Of a stretch of DNA of 64,000 nucleotides, positions 27,870 to 39,129 are shown piece after piece. The stretch's first letter is position 1. Every line of letters begins with the position of its first letter. The DNA is from Unio delphinus (lineage: Eukaryota > Mollusca > Bivalvia > Unionida > Unionidae): contig JAQISU010000115.1 in the NCBI GenBank assembly GCA_029339505.1, positions 1,545,001 through 1,609,000 of the forward strand, given 5' to 3'. The notes beneath the pieces were generated by a model. The model made no database searches. It was given only the letters and a program-made list of their open reading frames with translations, and had not been told where the DNA came from. A program made the position numbers and the translations under genes.

Positions 27870-28890
27870 GAGATATGGGGTCATACATGGACATTATTAG
27901 AACGTGAATATAACAAATTTCAAAGTGATGTTCTCTTTCATTCTAAATTTTCCAGAAACAAGTTACATGGCTAGGTCACTTATTCATGTCACATATGTTG
28001 TCTCTTTTCAACTATACTATATGACGTGGTTTACGTGTTGAATGGGATGGAATCTGTAGGCACATTGTAACGCCTAGAACAATTGATTGGCTATAATTGA
28101 AACCACAGAAAACGTTGTCAAGGTGCGTGTGACGTATATTATTGTGTGGTCGAATACGGTAACATTTACTTCATTGATTCAATATCCGACATCACTTTAT
28201 TAGTCCCTAATAATCTCTTCAGAATTAATCTCACAAATCTGCAGCAACGGTGAACATGCCAGCCCATGTATTCTTGTATCACAATGTACGACATAAAATT
28301 GTGATTTGAACTAAACACCGACAGCTATCAGCTTTGTCTAAAACTTCATTCACATTGATGATGTCTTTCTTCTACGTTAAGGGAATTAAGCAGGTGGTTA
28401 GAACATTGTGTGCATGTTTGTGATTCGTGGAGATAAATACTATTCTTTATTATATGAATTGCTGAAACATTGCGTAGACTTTGACATCGATTTTGCTTTA
28501 CATTTTATCGATACATAATTATATATCTGGTGAGCATTGGAATCAAGCGCTGGTTTCTTTTTTGAGAATTATTGTGAATTGAACTGAATCTTAATTATTT
28601 TGCTTTAAGTGTGACAAATATATGTATGTTCTAATTTATTAGAGGAAAAGTAACTCCAGGTAGAAAGTAAATAACATCCGGTCGATAATGTTGGATATAT
28701 AATTATGTTGGACATATAAGTATGTGCAAAATGTTGCAATAACTGTATTCAGTGACACTAGACCTCTCTAAAAAATTGTAATGGATCACACAATATACTG
28801 AGAACAGGATATATCGATTTCTTGTTAATTTTCAGAGAATATCTATTAAAAATTAAAGAAAATTTCATAAACCGTTTGGGTAGACACTAA
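27870..28890 (+). promoter_or_regulatory. 5' flank of the first receptor gene
   Basis: About 1 kb aligns in patches with 41900-42857 upstream of the second receptor, including TTGTCTCTTTTC, ATATGACG, AAGGGAATT, ATATGAATTGCTGA and CGTAGACT.TGACATCGA. Shared non-coding blocks beside duplicated genes mark where promoter or 5' exon sequence may lie; I cannot place a transcription start. Confidence 0.5.
28820..28835 (+). promoter_or_regulatory. Candidate 3' splice acceptor for a 5' UTR intron
   Basis: TTTCTTGTTAATTTTCAG ends at 28835, 57 nt before the ATG. The second receptor has TTCTTGTTAATGTTCTTCCAG ending at exactly the same distance. This suggests an upstream non-coding exon joined just before the single coding exon. 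Confidence 0.55.
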
Positions 28891-28891
28891 G

Positions 28892-30160
28892 ATGTGGATC
28901 AAAGTTGTAGTGCCTTTCTGTATTACTTTGGCAGTGTACGGTCAAACGATGAACGATTCTACGAAGCTGATCGAAGACCTTCTGAATGGATATGACAAAA
29001 TGGTTCGACCAATAGCTGACCAGTCCCAACCAGTCAGTCTGAATATTTCCATGGATCTAGTGGCCATACAGGAATTCGATGAAGTGCTTGAAAAGTTTTC
29101 GGTTGTTGCTATAATCTATATAACATGGATGGAACCACGCATGATGTGGAATCCCTTAAACTACAATGGCTTGTACACTATAACAATTCCGGTTTCAAAC
29201 ATATGGACGCCAATGTTGATAGTCGGTAACTCTTTTGACAAAATTGAACCTATTGGCGGAGATTGGATGACAGTAAGATATTACGCTAATGGTATTTCTG
29301 TTTACAGTCCAGGCGATGTCTTTAAGACAACGTGCAGTGTTGATGTAACTTTTTATCCGTTCGATACCCAGTCTTGCAAAGTCATTTTGATTCCCTGGGG
29401 TTCGCTACCGAATGAAATAACATTAAAAGCAAACAATGATGTTGTTTTGAAATCATTTTTCTCTGAAAACGGTGAGTGGGAAATTTTATCAACATCTGTT
29501 GATTTGGCTGAAACTGACACTTTATCATTAATTCAGTTCAATATCAAAATGAAAAGGAGACCAACATTCTTTCTTGTAAATGTTATTCTTCCAATAATTT
29601 TCATGGGGCTTCTGAACATAATGGTCTTTCTTTTGCCTGCTGAATCTGGAGAGAGGATTTCATTCGCCATTACAGTTCTACTGGCCATTGCCGTTTTTCT
29701 AACACTTGTTGGAGACAATTTACCAAAGACATCGCAACCCATGTCCATGATTTGCTATTTTCTGCTGGTAAATCTATCCCTCAGTACTTTAATTTGCATC
29801 GTTACAATACTCAACCTTCGACTTTTCCACACACCGGAATCCAAGCCTGTCTCTCGACTGTTGGTTGCTATCACCCGGAAGTTGAACTGCATGAGTGCGC
29901 CGGCCCAAGATGCCATTCAGCCATATATTCCTGGTGCTATAAATGAGATTTCTTGCATTGAGAAGGAGATAATGTCATATAAACTGAAGAAAGAATCCAA
30001 CCAGCTGTGGGCTTCTAACGAGGAGCCTGTACCGGCCATAAATTGGAAGGAAATCAGTAGAATGGTGGACAAAGTGATGTGTATTTTATCTTTCCTATGG
30101 TTATCTATATCTTCTATAGCGTTCATTGTGATGATATCAAACAACCAGGAAATAGAGTAA
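28892..30160 (+). CDS. Chemotactile receptor-like Cys-loop ligand-gated channel (first copy)
   Basis: A complete intronless 422-residue subunit of the nicotinic receptor superfamily, most like octopus chemotactile receptors, which sense poorly soluble ligands at the suckers. Residues 1-17 form a signal peptide (cleavage before QTMNDSTK). The ligand-binding domain spans about 20-221. The Cys-loop is C148 to C162 with 13 residues between and YPFD inside. Loop B keeps tryptophan at W169. Loop A reads WTPMLIVGNS, lacking the usual acidic residue. Loop C (about 201-211) is short with no vicinal cysteines. M1 is about 224-249; M2 runs ESGERISFAITVLLAIAVFL with E254 at -1' and L264 at 9', a cation-channel signature; M3 is about 283-311, and M4 about 394-416 after a short intracellular loop. 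Sequons at N21 and N51. Pentameric plasma-membrane assembly is inferred from the family. Confidence 0.93.
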   Translation: MWIKVVVPFCITLAVYGQTMNDSTKLIEDLLNGYDKMVRPIADQSQPVSLNISMDLVAIQEFDEVLEKFSVVAIIYITWMEPRMMWNPLNYNGLYTITIPVSNIWTPMLIVGNSFDKIEPIGGDWMTVRYYANGISVYSPGDVFKTTCSVDVTFYPFDTQSCKVILIPWGSLPNEITLKANNDVVLKSFFSENGEWEILSTSVDLAETDTLSLIQFNIKMKRRPTFFLVNVILPIIFMGLLNIMVFLLPAESGERISFAITVLLAIAVFLTLVGDNLPKTSQPMSMICYFLLVNLSLSTLICIVTILNLRLFHTPESKPVSRLLVAITRKLNCMSAPAQDAIQPYIPGAINEISCIEKEIMSYKLKKESNQLWASNEEPVPAINWKEISRMVDKVMCILSFLWLSISSIAFIVMISNNQEIE

Positions 30161-30270
30161 CCTAACGGTTATACTGTATATATTGTCTCAGCGAACCAGA
30201 AAATAACGTAGCAGAAGATGATGAAGGTGTCTTTTATCTGTTTGTGAATATCCTCGTTAAAAGCAAATAC

Positions 30271-30461
30271 TAATACATCAGATGAAATCTAAGAATAATA
30301 TATCAGATGAAATCTAAGAATAATACATCAGATGAAATCTAAGACAAATACATCAGATGAAATGTAAGAATAACACATCAGTTGAAATCTAAGACTAATA
30401 CATCAGATGAAATCTAAGACTAATACATCCAATAAAATCTAAGACTAATGCATCAGATGAC
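30271..30461. repeat. 25-bp minisatellite, about 7.6 copies
   Basis: Units AATACATCAGATGAAATCTA plus AGAAT directly downstream of the first receptor. An AATAAA within a variant unit near 30430 could serve as polyadenylation signal. The second receptor has no such array. Confidence 0.92.
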
Positions 30462-30839
30462 GTGATATAAATGTTGATGATTAGAAGTCTGCAAGAAAAA
30501 GCCAGGACTTAATTTCTAATAGTTATGTTTATGGACATTGATGATGTATAGCTACATTTTAATTATTCTTCGTTTAAGATGTCAATTCTGTCCTCATTTG
30601 AGAGACAACAACATACTTTGGTATTCTTATACTGTTCATTTTAACTGCATATTTTGAAAACATGTCAATACTTTCTGCCATCTTCAATTGTTTCAATCGC
30701 TTTGACATCTATTTCCCTCTAACGTATTCACTTGCCTCTCAAAAGACTCTAATATAATAACTGCCAGCTGACCTTGTTGATGCTTATGATACATTCCTTT
30801 TGTCTGATTACATCTTCTTCTTCTTCTTCTTCTTCTTCT

Positions 30840-30914
<75 letters not shown>

Positions 30915-31636
30915 GAGGAGATGTTTTACTGGCAGATATACGTATGTTGTCTATATTAAAAGTATTTTATGTGTTCTTGAACTGATAGTCATAAAACAAT
31001 AACGTTCACAAAATATAGAAGATTGCGTATAAATCATGATCTTTATGATTAATTGATCACTGAAATAAGGTTAGTGAACCAGTTCAGGGCTTTTGTTCCT
31101 CTGAATGTGTCTTTCGTCACCTATATAATAAAATTGTGGTTGAATTCCGGCAAAATAGATCGGCTTCTGTTATCTCTAATAATCTGAAAGTGTATATTAT
31201 TTCTGTTTACAAAATTTTCTTTTTCGCTATTAAATACGGTGAACATTAATATAATTAGATAAATCTTTCAACTCATTGGGTACCAAACAACATTAGTCTG
31301 TAGCATCCACCACCAGCGAAATTTCTTTCTCGTTTTTATTATTAGTGCTTCGAGCAGGTTCACAAACAGAATTCAAACAAATAGCTCATGTTCCAAAAGA
31401 AACAGCTATCACACAAGGAGCAAACCCGGACCAGCTATCACACAAGGAGCAAACCCGGACCTATTTTCATCAATGCATAATCGTATCTCAGGGGTACGAG
31501 GAAGTTAGAAAAGAGAAACTATTCTGTTTCACAGAAGCATTGTTAATACGCCCTTTTAACTTCTATCCGAACTTGTTATTACACCGGACCATATTTTTAA
31601 TACATTCCAAAATTAGTATTATTATCTCAAAGGGAT
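30462..31636. other. Receptor 3' flank, non-coding
   Basis: Contains the (CTT)n(CT)n(CA)n tract at 30819-30915 and sequence related to the 3' flank of the second receptor (44180-44990). A 97-codon frame at 31345-31638 includes a short internal duplication (ACACAAGGAGCAAACCCGGA twice) and no domain. Confidence 0.6.
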
Positions 31637-32256
31637 AGCTTTGGTGTCCGACTGGGTAGATCATCCGCCTCGGATATGAAAGGTCGCGGATTCGAACCCT
31701 GGCCGAGTAATATCAAACACTTTAAAAAATGGTACTAACAACTGCCTCGCTAAGTGCTCAACATTACGAGGTTAGTGTTAGGACTGGTCAGTCTGGTGTC
31801 AGGACCCTGTGACATCATGCTATATGGTTAGTGTTAGGACTGGTCAGTCTGGTGTCAGGACACTGTGACATCATGCTATATGGTTAGTGTTAGGACTGGT
31901 CTGTCTGGTGTCAGGACACTGTGACATCATGTTATATGGTTAGTGTTTGGACTGGTCTGCCTGGTGTCAGGACACTGTGGCATCATGCTATATGGTTAGT
32001 GTTAGGACTGGTCTGTCTGGTGTCAGGACACTGTGACATCATGCTATATGGTTAGTGTTAGGACTGGTCTGTCTGGTGTCAGGACACTGTGACATCATGC
32101 TATATGGTTAGTGTTAGGACTGGTCTGTCTGGTGTCAGGACACTGTGACATCATGCTATATGGTTAGTGTTAGGACTGGTCTGTCTGGTGTCAGGACACT
32201 GTAACATCATGCTATATGTCTGCGACAGGATTTCCCAGTGCTACATATCACATACA
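31637..32256 (+). mobile_element. tRNA-derived SINE with an expanded core
   Basis: The head GGTGTCCGACTGGGTAGATC (A-box region) and GGTCGCGGATTCGAACCC (B box) mark a pol III promoter of tRNA origin. The body continues TGGTACTAACAACTGCCTCG and ends GTCTGCGACAGGATTTCCCA. An inverted relative lies at 49145-49414. Between body and end, a 56-bp piece of the SINE has expanded to eight tandem copies. Confidence 0.8.
31770..32215. repeat. 56-bp minisatellite formed within the SINE, 8 copies
   Basis: Units GGTTAGTGTTAGGACTGGTC then TGTCTGGTGTCAGGACACTG and TGACATCATGCTATAT. The single-copy counterpart exists in the inverted SINE at about 49200-49290. Confidence 0.93.
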
Positions 32257-33057
32257 CTGTTTCACTTCATACATCGTGACGATATGACTGAAACATGGCT
32301 AAACCCATGTTAAAAATCAAGATCAGACACAGTCTCAAATGAATATCTATTGTTTTCAATGAAAAAATGAAAAGTCGTGAAAGTCTATTAAACGCAGTCA
32401 GCGCACTGATAAATAAATAAACATTTACGAACGCACTCTAATTTCTAGACACATTCATGAAAGCTATTTGGGGCGACCGCAGATATCAAACCTATATGGG
32501 GCAAATTAATTTTAACAGTCAAAGGAGTCCTGGAAGTAGACAATAGAGACAGTATTACCTAAACGAGGCTAGCTCTTTTGGAAAATCAGTTTCACAAACT
32601 TCAACCCTAATCCGGCAAAAGGTGAAAATACTGAAATCAAAACAAGGAAGGTTAAAAATATGAGAAATAATTATTAACCAAAAATGGGTAACATAACAAC
32701 AAAGCCCAAAAGCAGCAAAACAAACAAGTTCAAGAAATAACCTTAATGATACAAACGACATTCATTCTCACAGTGATATATGTATCCTGTTTCATAACTT
32801 TCACAATTGTTGTCATATCGCTACGATGTATGGAATGTTGCGTATTCCTGTCATACTGTCACATATTGTATATCAATCATTGGAACACTATTATTTTATC
32901 ATGGTCTAACTCAGATTGTTTTATATTAAACGATACCACACTTTGAATAGCCATGCCACTCGCTAACAGAGAGCATCTTCGCTACGAACTTCATATGTCA
33001 TTTTCACTCTATAATCTTATAATGTGTATTCCTTTCTTAAATTGTTGCTGCTGTTGT
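32257..33057. other. Non-coding gap
   Basis: AT-rich, no repeat or gene recognised. Open frames under 70 codons lack domains. Confidence 0.55.
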
Positions 33058-33396
33058 TTACATTCCAATTTCATATACAGAATGCCTCAAATCTAACATA
33101 AGTATTCCAATTTCATATACAGAATGCCTCAAATCTAACATAAGCATTCCAATTTCATATACAGAATGCCTCAAATCTAACATAAGCATTCCAGTTTCAT
33201 ATACAGAATGCCTCAAATCTAACATAAGCATTCCAATTTCATATACAGAATGCCTCAGATCTAACAAGCATTCCTATTTCATATACAGAATGCCTCAAAT
33301 CTAACATAAGCATTCCAATTTCATATACAGAATGCCTCAAATCTAACATAAGCATTCCAATTTCATATACAGAATGCCTCAAATCTAACATAAGCG
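33058..33396. repeat. 42-bp minisatellite, 8 copies
   Basis: Units CATTCCAATTTCATATACAG, AATGCCTCAAATCTAACATA, AG. The minus-strand repeat peptide it encodes is an artefact of a period divisible by three. Confidence 0.93.
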
Positions 33397-34292
33397 GATA
33401 CAATTATCTAAGATATATTAATACCGTGTACATTTTGGAGTGTCACCTAAGATAAAACTATCAATCTTCAATTATTTGACTCGTGACACTACTAAATTTG
33501 ATTTTATAAATCCATTACAAAATAAAACCAAAAGTGCAAAATGGGTCTCTCCAGTAGAAGACATATATTACAAACATATATAGTTTGTTTTTAAGTTGTG
33601 TGAGACATATACACGCGAAGTCCTTAAGATGGATAGGCAAGAACCGAAAAGAAGCTTAGGTGCTGGTTTTCCCACTTAGAACATTCTCATTAATATTCGC
33701 TTAACCGTGACTAGATACCTTTGGAACCAAAATATATTTTACGGTATTTGTTCGAAATCTCACTATTTTTAGAACGACCGTCTGGAAAGAATGGGTCGCA
33801 CATTTTGAAAATATATTTTCTTCTTTCTAAAAACTGAACTTAATTGGGAACGAATACGTGTTTGGAAGGGGTCTCCCAAACGGGTCCCATAACCCGATCT
33901 GCAATAAGTGTTTCATTCAGTTTTGTTCGTAATCACTCAATAGTCTATATAATATGATTTATGATTTTATCAATGAACTCCCACCAATGTATGAAATAAT
34001 GAATCCTAATGAAAGGATGTTGTAAATAAATTAACCATCTAATATATATTAGACTTGCAATATGTGTGTGCCTTTCCCGAAAAATTGGCTTAAAATAAGG
34101 TATTGTCCTTTATTTGTGTCTATTTATGGTCGAGAATGTCAATAAATGCTTCCATCAAGATTAATATACATTAAAATATAACCTGGTCCATAAATGAAAA
34201 GAGAGAGTATTTTCTTTTTTCTCAGGCAAGTCCTTAAATCTGTATCAGGCCCTAAGACTAGTATGTTTATCAAGGTATTTTGGACGATACGG
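33397..34292. other. Non-coding gap
   Basis: AT-rich. Near 33618 GCGAAGTCCTTAAGAT resembles the marker word of the duplicated segments, so a further eroded segment is possible. No gene seen. Confidence 0.45.
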
Positions 34293-34734
34293 AACAGAAG
34301 TACACGATATTAGTCATCAAACTGTTTCCATATAACTAATTAACAGAAGTACACGTTATTAGTCATCAAACTGTTTCCATATAACTAATTAACAGAAGTA
34401 CACGTTATTAGTCATCAAACTGTTTCCATATCACTAATTAACAGAAGTACACGTTATTAGTCATCAAACTGTTTCCATATAACTAATTAACATAAGTACA
34501 CGCTATTAGTTATCAAACTGTTTCCATATCACTAACTGACAGAAGTACACGTTATTAGTCATCAAACTGTTTCCATATCACTAATTAACAGAAGTACACG
34601 TTATTAGTCATCAAACTGTTTCCATATCACTAATTAGCAGAAGTACACGTTATTAGTCATCAAACTGTTTCCATATCACTAATTAACAGAAGTACACGTT
34701 ATTAGTCATCAAACTGTTTCCATATAACTAATTT
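34293..34734. repeat. 49-bp minisatellite, 9 copies
   Basis: Units AACAGAAGTACACGTTATTA, GTCATCAAACTGTTTCCATA, TAACTAATT, with ATCACTAATT variants clustered in the middle copies. Confidence 0.94.
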
Positions 34735-35064
34735 CAATCTCTTACAACTACTCATGCCAATGTTCATACTTGAAATATTGCATTACCGACGCCTCTAAAA
34801 AGAATTATCTTGTTCTTCTGCCAAAATTGATAATATGTAAGCCAGTCTGTAGAGGTACATATGGGGACTGGCAGGCCAATATTTGAGCAATTCTAGGAAC
34901 GTGATGAACAATATAATGGTTCCTGGAGAGATTGTTGATATTGTTGATTGAAAGGGACGAATAAAACCTCTGTCATCCCGTTAGTATACCGAGAAGTTGG
35001 ACTTCTAGCATTGTCTGGTAAGTATCAGTTGCCCTCATGAAATGTCTGAATTTTTAAAATTCTA

Positions 35065-35960
35065 ATTTTTTTTATTGGTGCAACAATTTTTCAAATACAA
35101 TTGGTCAAATTTTGTGTAATGGATATAATAACGGATATGGAATATGAATTTCCCGACATTTCTTCATGTAAGTGTATATTTACTACTGATTGAAATCCAT
35201 TGGAAACAAATATATAACAATATCAACTCGAGACACACCACATCGCTAATGTGCAACAGTATTATTAGTCCCGAAAACCAGTGTCTTTATTCCTACTAAA
35301 ATAAAGCTGTCACAAATTTAAAGGCTATCTAAATTGAATTTCCAATGATACAAGGACACGAAGTCCTTGACGATAACATCTTCAATAGAATTCATTTCTA
35401 TTCAAATACTGATAACTGGACAATATCTAACACTTTACTTTTATTATCGTTTCAAATAAATATGTATTGACGCTTCAAACATGGATAATTATAGAGCATA
35501 AGTTTTCATTGCTTGCCAAGAGATCAGTACGAAGATAATTTGAAACACCATTTTACCTTCCATTGCACATTATAGCGAAGTACCTTCTAGAACAGTGGTC
35601 TCAAACATTTTTGATGGCTCAATTGGCGCGAAGTCTTTGTTATTTCTTTTGACTCCTTGTGACGCCAATCATTTTGTGGGCCACACGATACGGATTAACG
35701 GGCCGTTTGCGTCCAGTGGGCCGTGTGTTTGTGACCCCTGTTCTATGAGTTGTCATCAATTGTTACATTGGTTAAAAATCTTTCACGATAGGTGTCTATG
35801 TATTTCTGTCTGTCTTAAGAATCACATGCCCATCTTCCTATCCAACTACACATATGCACATTCATTCATGCATACATACCGGCTGAAAGACTGGCCAAGT
35901 TTAAAGATTGTCATATAAAAGAATTTAATTAGCAAAATTTGTCATGTGTTAATTATTTTT
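35065..35960 (+). repeat. Duplicated segment B (no receptor)
   Basis: Related to segment A at its left (ATTGGTGCAA...ATACAA.TGGTC; CACGAAGTCCTTGA at 35356) and to segment C across 35350-35950 (CATACATACC.GG.GAAAGAC..GCCAAGTTTAAAGATTG). It breaks off before any receptor sequence and holds a hAT-type MITE. Confidence 0.62.
35593..35740. mobile_element. Short hAT-type MITE
   Basis: 148 bp with termini CAGTGGTCTCAAACA and TGTTTGTGACCCCTG (inverted relatives) flanked by 8-bp near-repeats TTCTAGAA (35585-35592) and TTCTATGA (35741-35748), the hAT target size. Segment C at about 38108-38125 lacks the insert. Confidence 0.68.
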
Positions 35961-36129
35961 TACTTACTGTATTTTAGGTTGGGGATTATAAAAGGTAATA
36001 AAATGGAAAATTCTTATGGTAGTAAAACATCTAATTATATGGCTCCTTACATTCCTCCTCATGAATTACCTATCACTTGTTTCTAAAACCACTGAAACGA
36101 ATTCAACATTGACATGTATTGTTGTGGGA

Positions 36130-36405
36130 ATATAAAACAAGTACATGTGCGTTTGACTATTATTAGAAAGTGTTGTTGCTGTAGGGTTTCTCGCCAATTT
36201 CCAGCACAAGAAAGCAATACCGACGGCCAGTATAAATGGCGGAGGAAGAACTTGGGAAAATCCCAGAAAGAAGCACCGACACACGAGAAGCTACCGTCAA
36301 ACTTTCTCACATACCTCCATTGGCTCGAACCCACGCAAACAGAGGTGAGATGGCAACGTTTCGTAACGGTAAGAGCTTTAGACCACTCGGCCACAAGGGG
36401 CCCCC
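36130..36405 (-). mobile_element. tRNA-derived SINE (second family)
   Basis: Minus strand: GGGGCCCCTTGTGGCCGAGT with GGTCTAAAGC (A-box region), then TGCGTGGGTTCGAGCC (B box), then a body containing TCTGGGATTTTCCCAAGTTC and CCGCCATTTATACTGGCCG. This resembles a core shared by several molluscan SINEs. Frames starting AEWSKAL are a common SINE artefact. Confidence 0.72.
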
Positions 36406-36960
36406 TTTTGTATAAAGTGTACGTCTTAACGAATGGATAATGAATCTATCTTGAAGGGTTATGAGTTGATACCTGACGCATAGGTTAGGAGCTGTGTAAA
36501 AAGAAATTTGACAGACCCTTGTCGAATATGCATGAGAATTATAATTATTCGATATCGCTTACTCAGCCAAGAAGTTCAGTCTAGCCTTCATAAAGGTCAG
36601 ACAACTCATATTAATTGAAGATTTAAAGGATTGCATCCATAATGACGCCAAGACCAGCATTGCTGAGTTAAAGGTGGAACGTAGAGAATACTGCTTTTTC
36701 AGCTAATGATTAATTCTTAACTCACAAAGTTTCATTATTACGTCTTTTTCTCATCAGAGTTTGGTTGGAAAAAAAATCATGTCTCAGTATCAATCGACTA
36801 CCTCCAGGTGTCAATCTGGCATAACATTTAGGAAAAAAGAAATCTGGTAAGACTGATCAGAAAACGTTATCTTTTCCTAAGACACTTATTGCAAGAAGAA
36901 AGGCACATTATTTATTTTTCTAAACCTTGAAAATAGCATTAGAATCAATACAGACTTTTT
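36406..36960. other. Non-coding gap
   Basis: No repeat or gene recognised. Confidence 0.5.
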
Positions 36961-36969
36961 CCAATGTTC

Positions 36970-37600
36970 TTCTTTCTAAGAGGCTTTGGTGACCGACATG
37001 TATTAAATGTCACACATTTGTTGGGTGTAATAAATCCAAGTCTGATTTTATCATATTGAATTATGAACCATTAACGTCGAAAGGATCTATATCACTGTTG
37101 GGTGAATCTCCAAAACCAATTCCTATGAAAAGGTCAAGAGATACAGTACCCCTAAGAGTCATATATTATCAGTCAATTTGTCTTTTCTTGAGAACACATC
37201 TTCTAATAATGTTTTGTTATTCAGGTAGTACAGCGCGTATTATTAATATTCCTCTCCATGGTGAAAACTTTTCATCAGACTTCGTCTCAGGACCCGTGAC
37301 ATTTGTAACAGTTTTGTCTTTACCCATTGAGGTTATTCATTTATTGCTCAGCAATGACCTAGCTATAGATAAGATTGTGGTTAATCCAGCTGTAACAGAC
37401 AAGCGTTGTTTAGATTAGAATGACAATACTAGCAAAATTGAAATCTCTGATATATACGCATCTTTTGCAGTTACCAGAGCACTGGGAAAAAGAGCTCTTG
37501 AGAATGATAAGAATGAAGAAATTATTAGCTGACACTTGCATTGGCCAGTCTTTTTATGAGGTCACATTTGCTCCTGTTATATATCAATAAAGATATGTTG
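36970..37600 (+). mobile_element. Second Gmr1-type gypsy fragment, protease to pre-integrase
   Basis: The frame 37056-37418 (120 codons) reads YEPLTSKGSISLLGESPKPI, a degraded protease-like stretch, then INIPLHGENFSSDFVSGPVT, LSLPIEVIHLLLSNDLA and KIVVNPAVTDKRCLD. The last block matches VVNPLVTDKPDLD of the inverted element at 12645-15103. Further right AVTRALGKRALENDKNE and, one frame over, ADTCIGQSFYEVTFAP match the same element. Frameshifts and stops make it dead, and it overlaps the missing 5' part of the other copy. Confidence 0.75.
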
Positions 37601-37654
37601 ATAACAGTATTCCTTCTTTCACTACTCATTCACTTAGTCTCATAATTTCCTTGA

Positions 37655-37655
<1 letters not shown>

Positions 37656-37688
<33 letters not shown>

Positions 37689-37700
37689 ACAAATAGACAC
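37656..37700. repeat. (CA)n microsatellite
   Basis: About 40 bp of CA dinucleotides with two interruptions. Confidence 0.95.
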
Positions 37701-38163
37701 ACACATATCATAAAGTGGAAATTAAATCATGTATTTTAAAGAGCTATAAAAAAAAACGTATCGACTGTATTAACTGCCACTGGAACGATACGTTCTTTAC
37801 CGACTAAAATATATATGTGTACTATATATTTAATTTATTTTACTTGTTCCTGATATTCACAACTGAATGAAATTGTAAATGAGACGAGAGGGTGGAGTCC
37901 TTCAATATCCCGTTACCAGTCGAATTCATTTTAAATCAAATACTGATACCTGGGCAATATATAACGACTTTAGTTTTGTTAAATTTCAATTAAATGTGAA
38001 TTGAATGTTCCGAAATAAATAACTATATAGTACAAGTTCGCTGGGTACGACTATAAATCAATACAAAGTATACTTAAAGAGACGTTTTACCTTTATTTGG
38101 ATATGTAGCAAAGTAAATGCCAGTATATAATTGTTGACCGAGGTTAAAAATTGTCACAATGTG

Positions 38164-38281
<118 letters not shown>

Positions 38282-38399
38282 CCTTAAAAACATACATACC
38301 AGGTGAAAGACGAACAAAGTTTAAAGATTGTCTCATTTAGAGAATATATTTAGCAAAGATGGTACACTTTGCCATGCATGCAAAATGACATGCAATATA

Positions 38400-39125
38400 T
38401 ATTGTATTAATAAAGTTTTCATTGTTTAATCTGAAATGGTCAGTTTAGAGGTTGTTGAAGAGAAAAACATGATGGTAGTACCACATAGGGACTTTAAATA
38501 GAGTGAGAGTAGAACAGCAAGACACAAGATAGAAAGTTAAAGGCAAATATTTCATTCACTGCAGAACAGTACTGAGCCCTGAAATCTGATCTGAAATAAT
38601 GATACCCAAGTGGACAATGTAATAGCTGGCGACACAATGTTCCCTATTGACATACGGAATATTGCATACCACATGAATATAGTAAGGTGATCAATCTGTA
38701 TTATTTTGTTTAGGAACAATCAGGTTTTGTTATTAAATGGATGGTAGCCTTGTAATTCCAAAGTAAATACCTGAGAAAATCGGGGATACCTGTTGACAGT
38801 ATAATAAGTAAATGATTGATTGATAATGGAATGTATGTCTAGTTATAATGCCGAACATTTTTGAGAATCAACAGTTACAGGAAGATAATCAAAATATTTA
38901 TATTGGCTGTTCAATACAGAAGCAAACATTTGATTGTAAAGCAAATATAAAAATTTGCTACGCTAGAAAAATAAAAAATATAATTTGATTCTAAACGTTT
39001 AAAATATATGTTATAGTATGTAAAAAGGTAGAATCTTTCTGGTCTCTGTTATTGACTATTTCCTCTTTGCGAATAGTTTGCCGCTTAGTTCGAAAATCAA
39101 CCAGGCTGATCTTAATTGTAGATGA
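38400..39125. other. Non-coding gap
   Basis: No gene recognised between the compound microsatellite and the 35-bp array. Confidence 0.5.
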
Positions 39126-39129
39126 CACT

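Larger units (their letters stand above)
26905..31235 (+). repeat. Duplicated segment A (carries the first receptor)
   Basis: Its sequence is related, block by block, to segments at 35065-35960, 37865-44990 and 48560-53350. Markers include CACGAAGTCCTTGA (27123), the stretch after TATAGCACAAACTCGC (27395), the promoter-side block TATGTTGTCTCTTTTCAACT (28000), the receptor gene, the (CT)n(CA)n tract at 30842-30915 and CCAGTTCAGG at 31079. Divergence is greatest in non-coding parts and at microsatellites. Confidence 0.7.

Noticed and set aside
27626..27974. Polyleucine/polytyrosine/polyhistidine frames
   Set aside because: Compound trinucleotide and tetranucleotide microsatellite.
29533..29748. 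Minus-strand frame inside the first receptor
   Set aside because: Antisense shadow of the M1-M2 coding region; a matching shadow occurs in the second receptor.
31637..31710. tRNA gene
   Set aside because: Same reason; it is the head of a SINE.
36083..36394. Minus-strand frame beginning AEWSKAL
   Set aside because: Lies in a tRNA-derived SINE; a familiar artefact of SINE translation.
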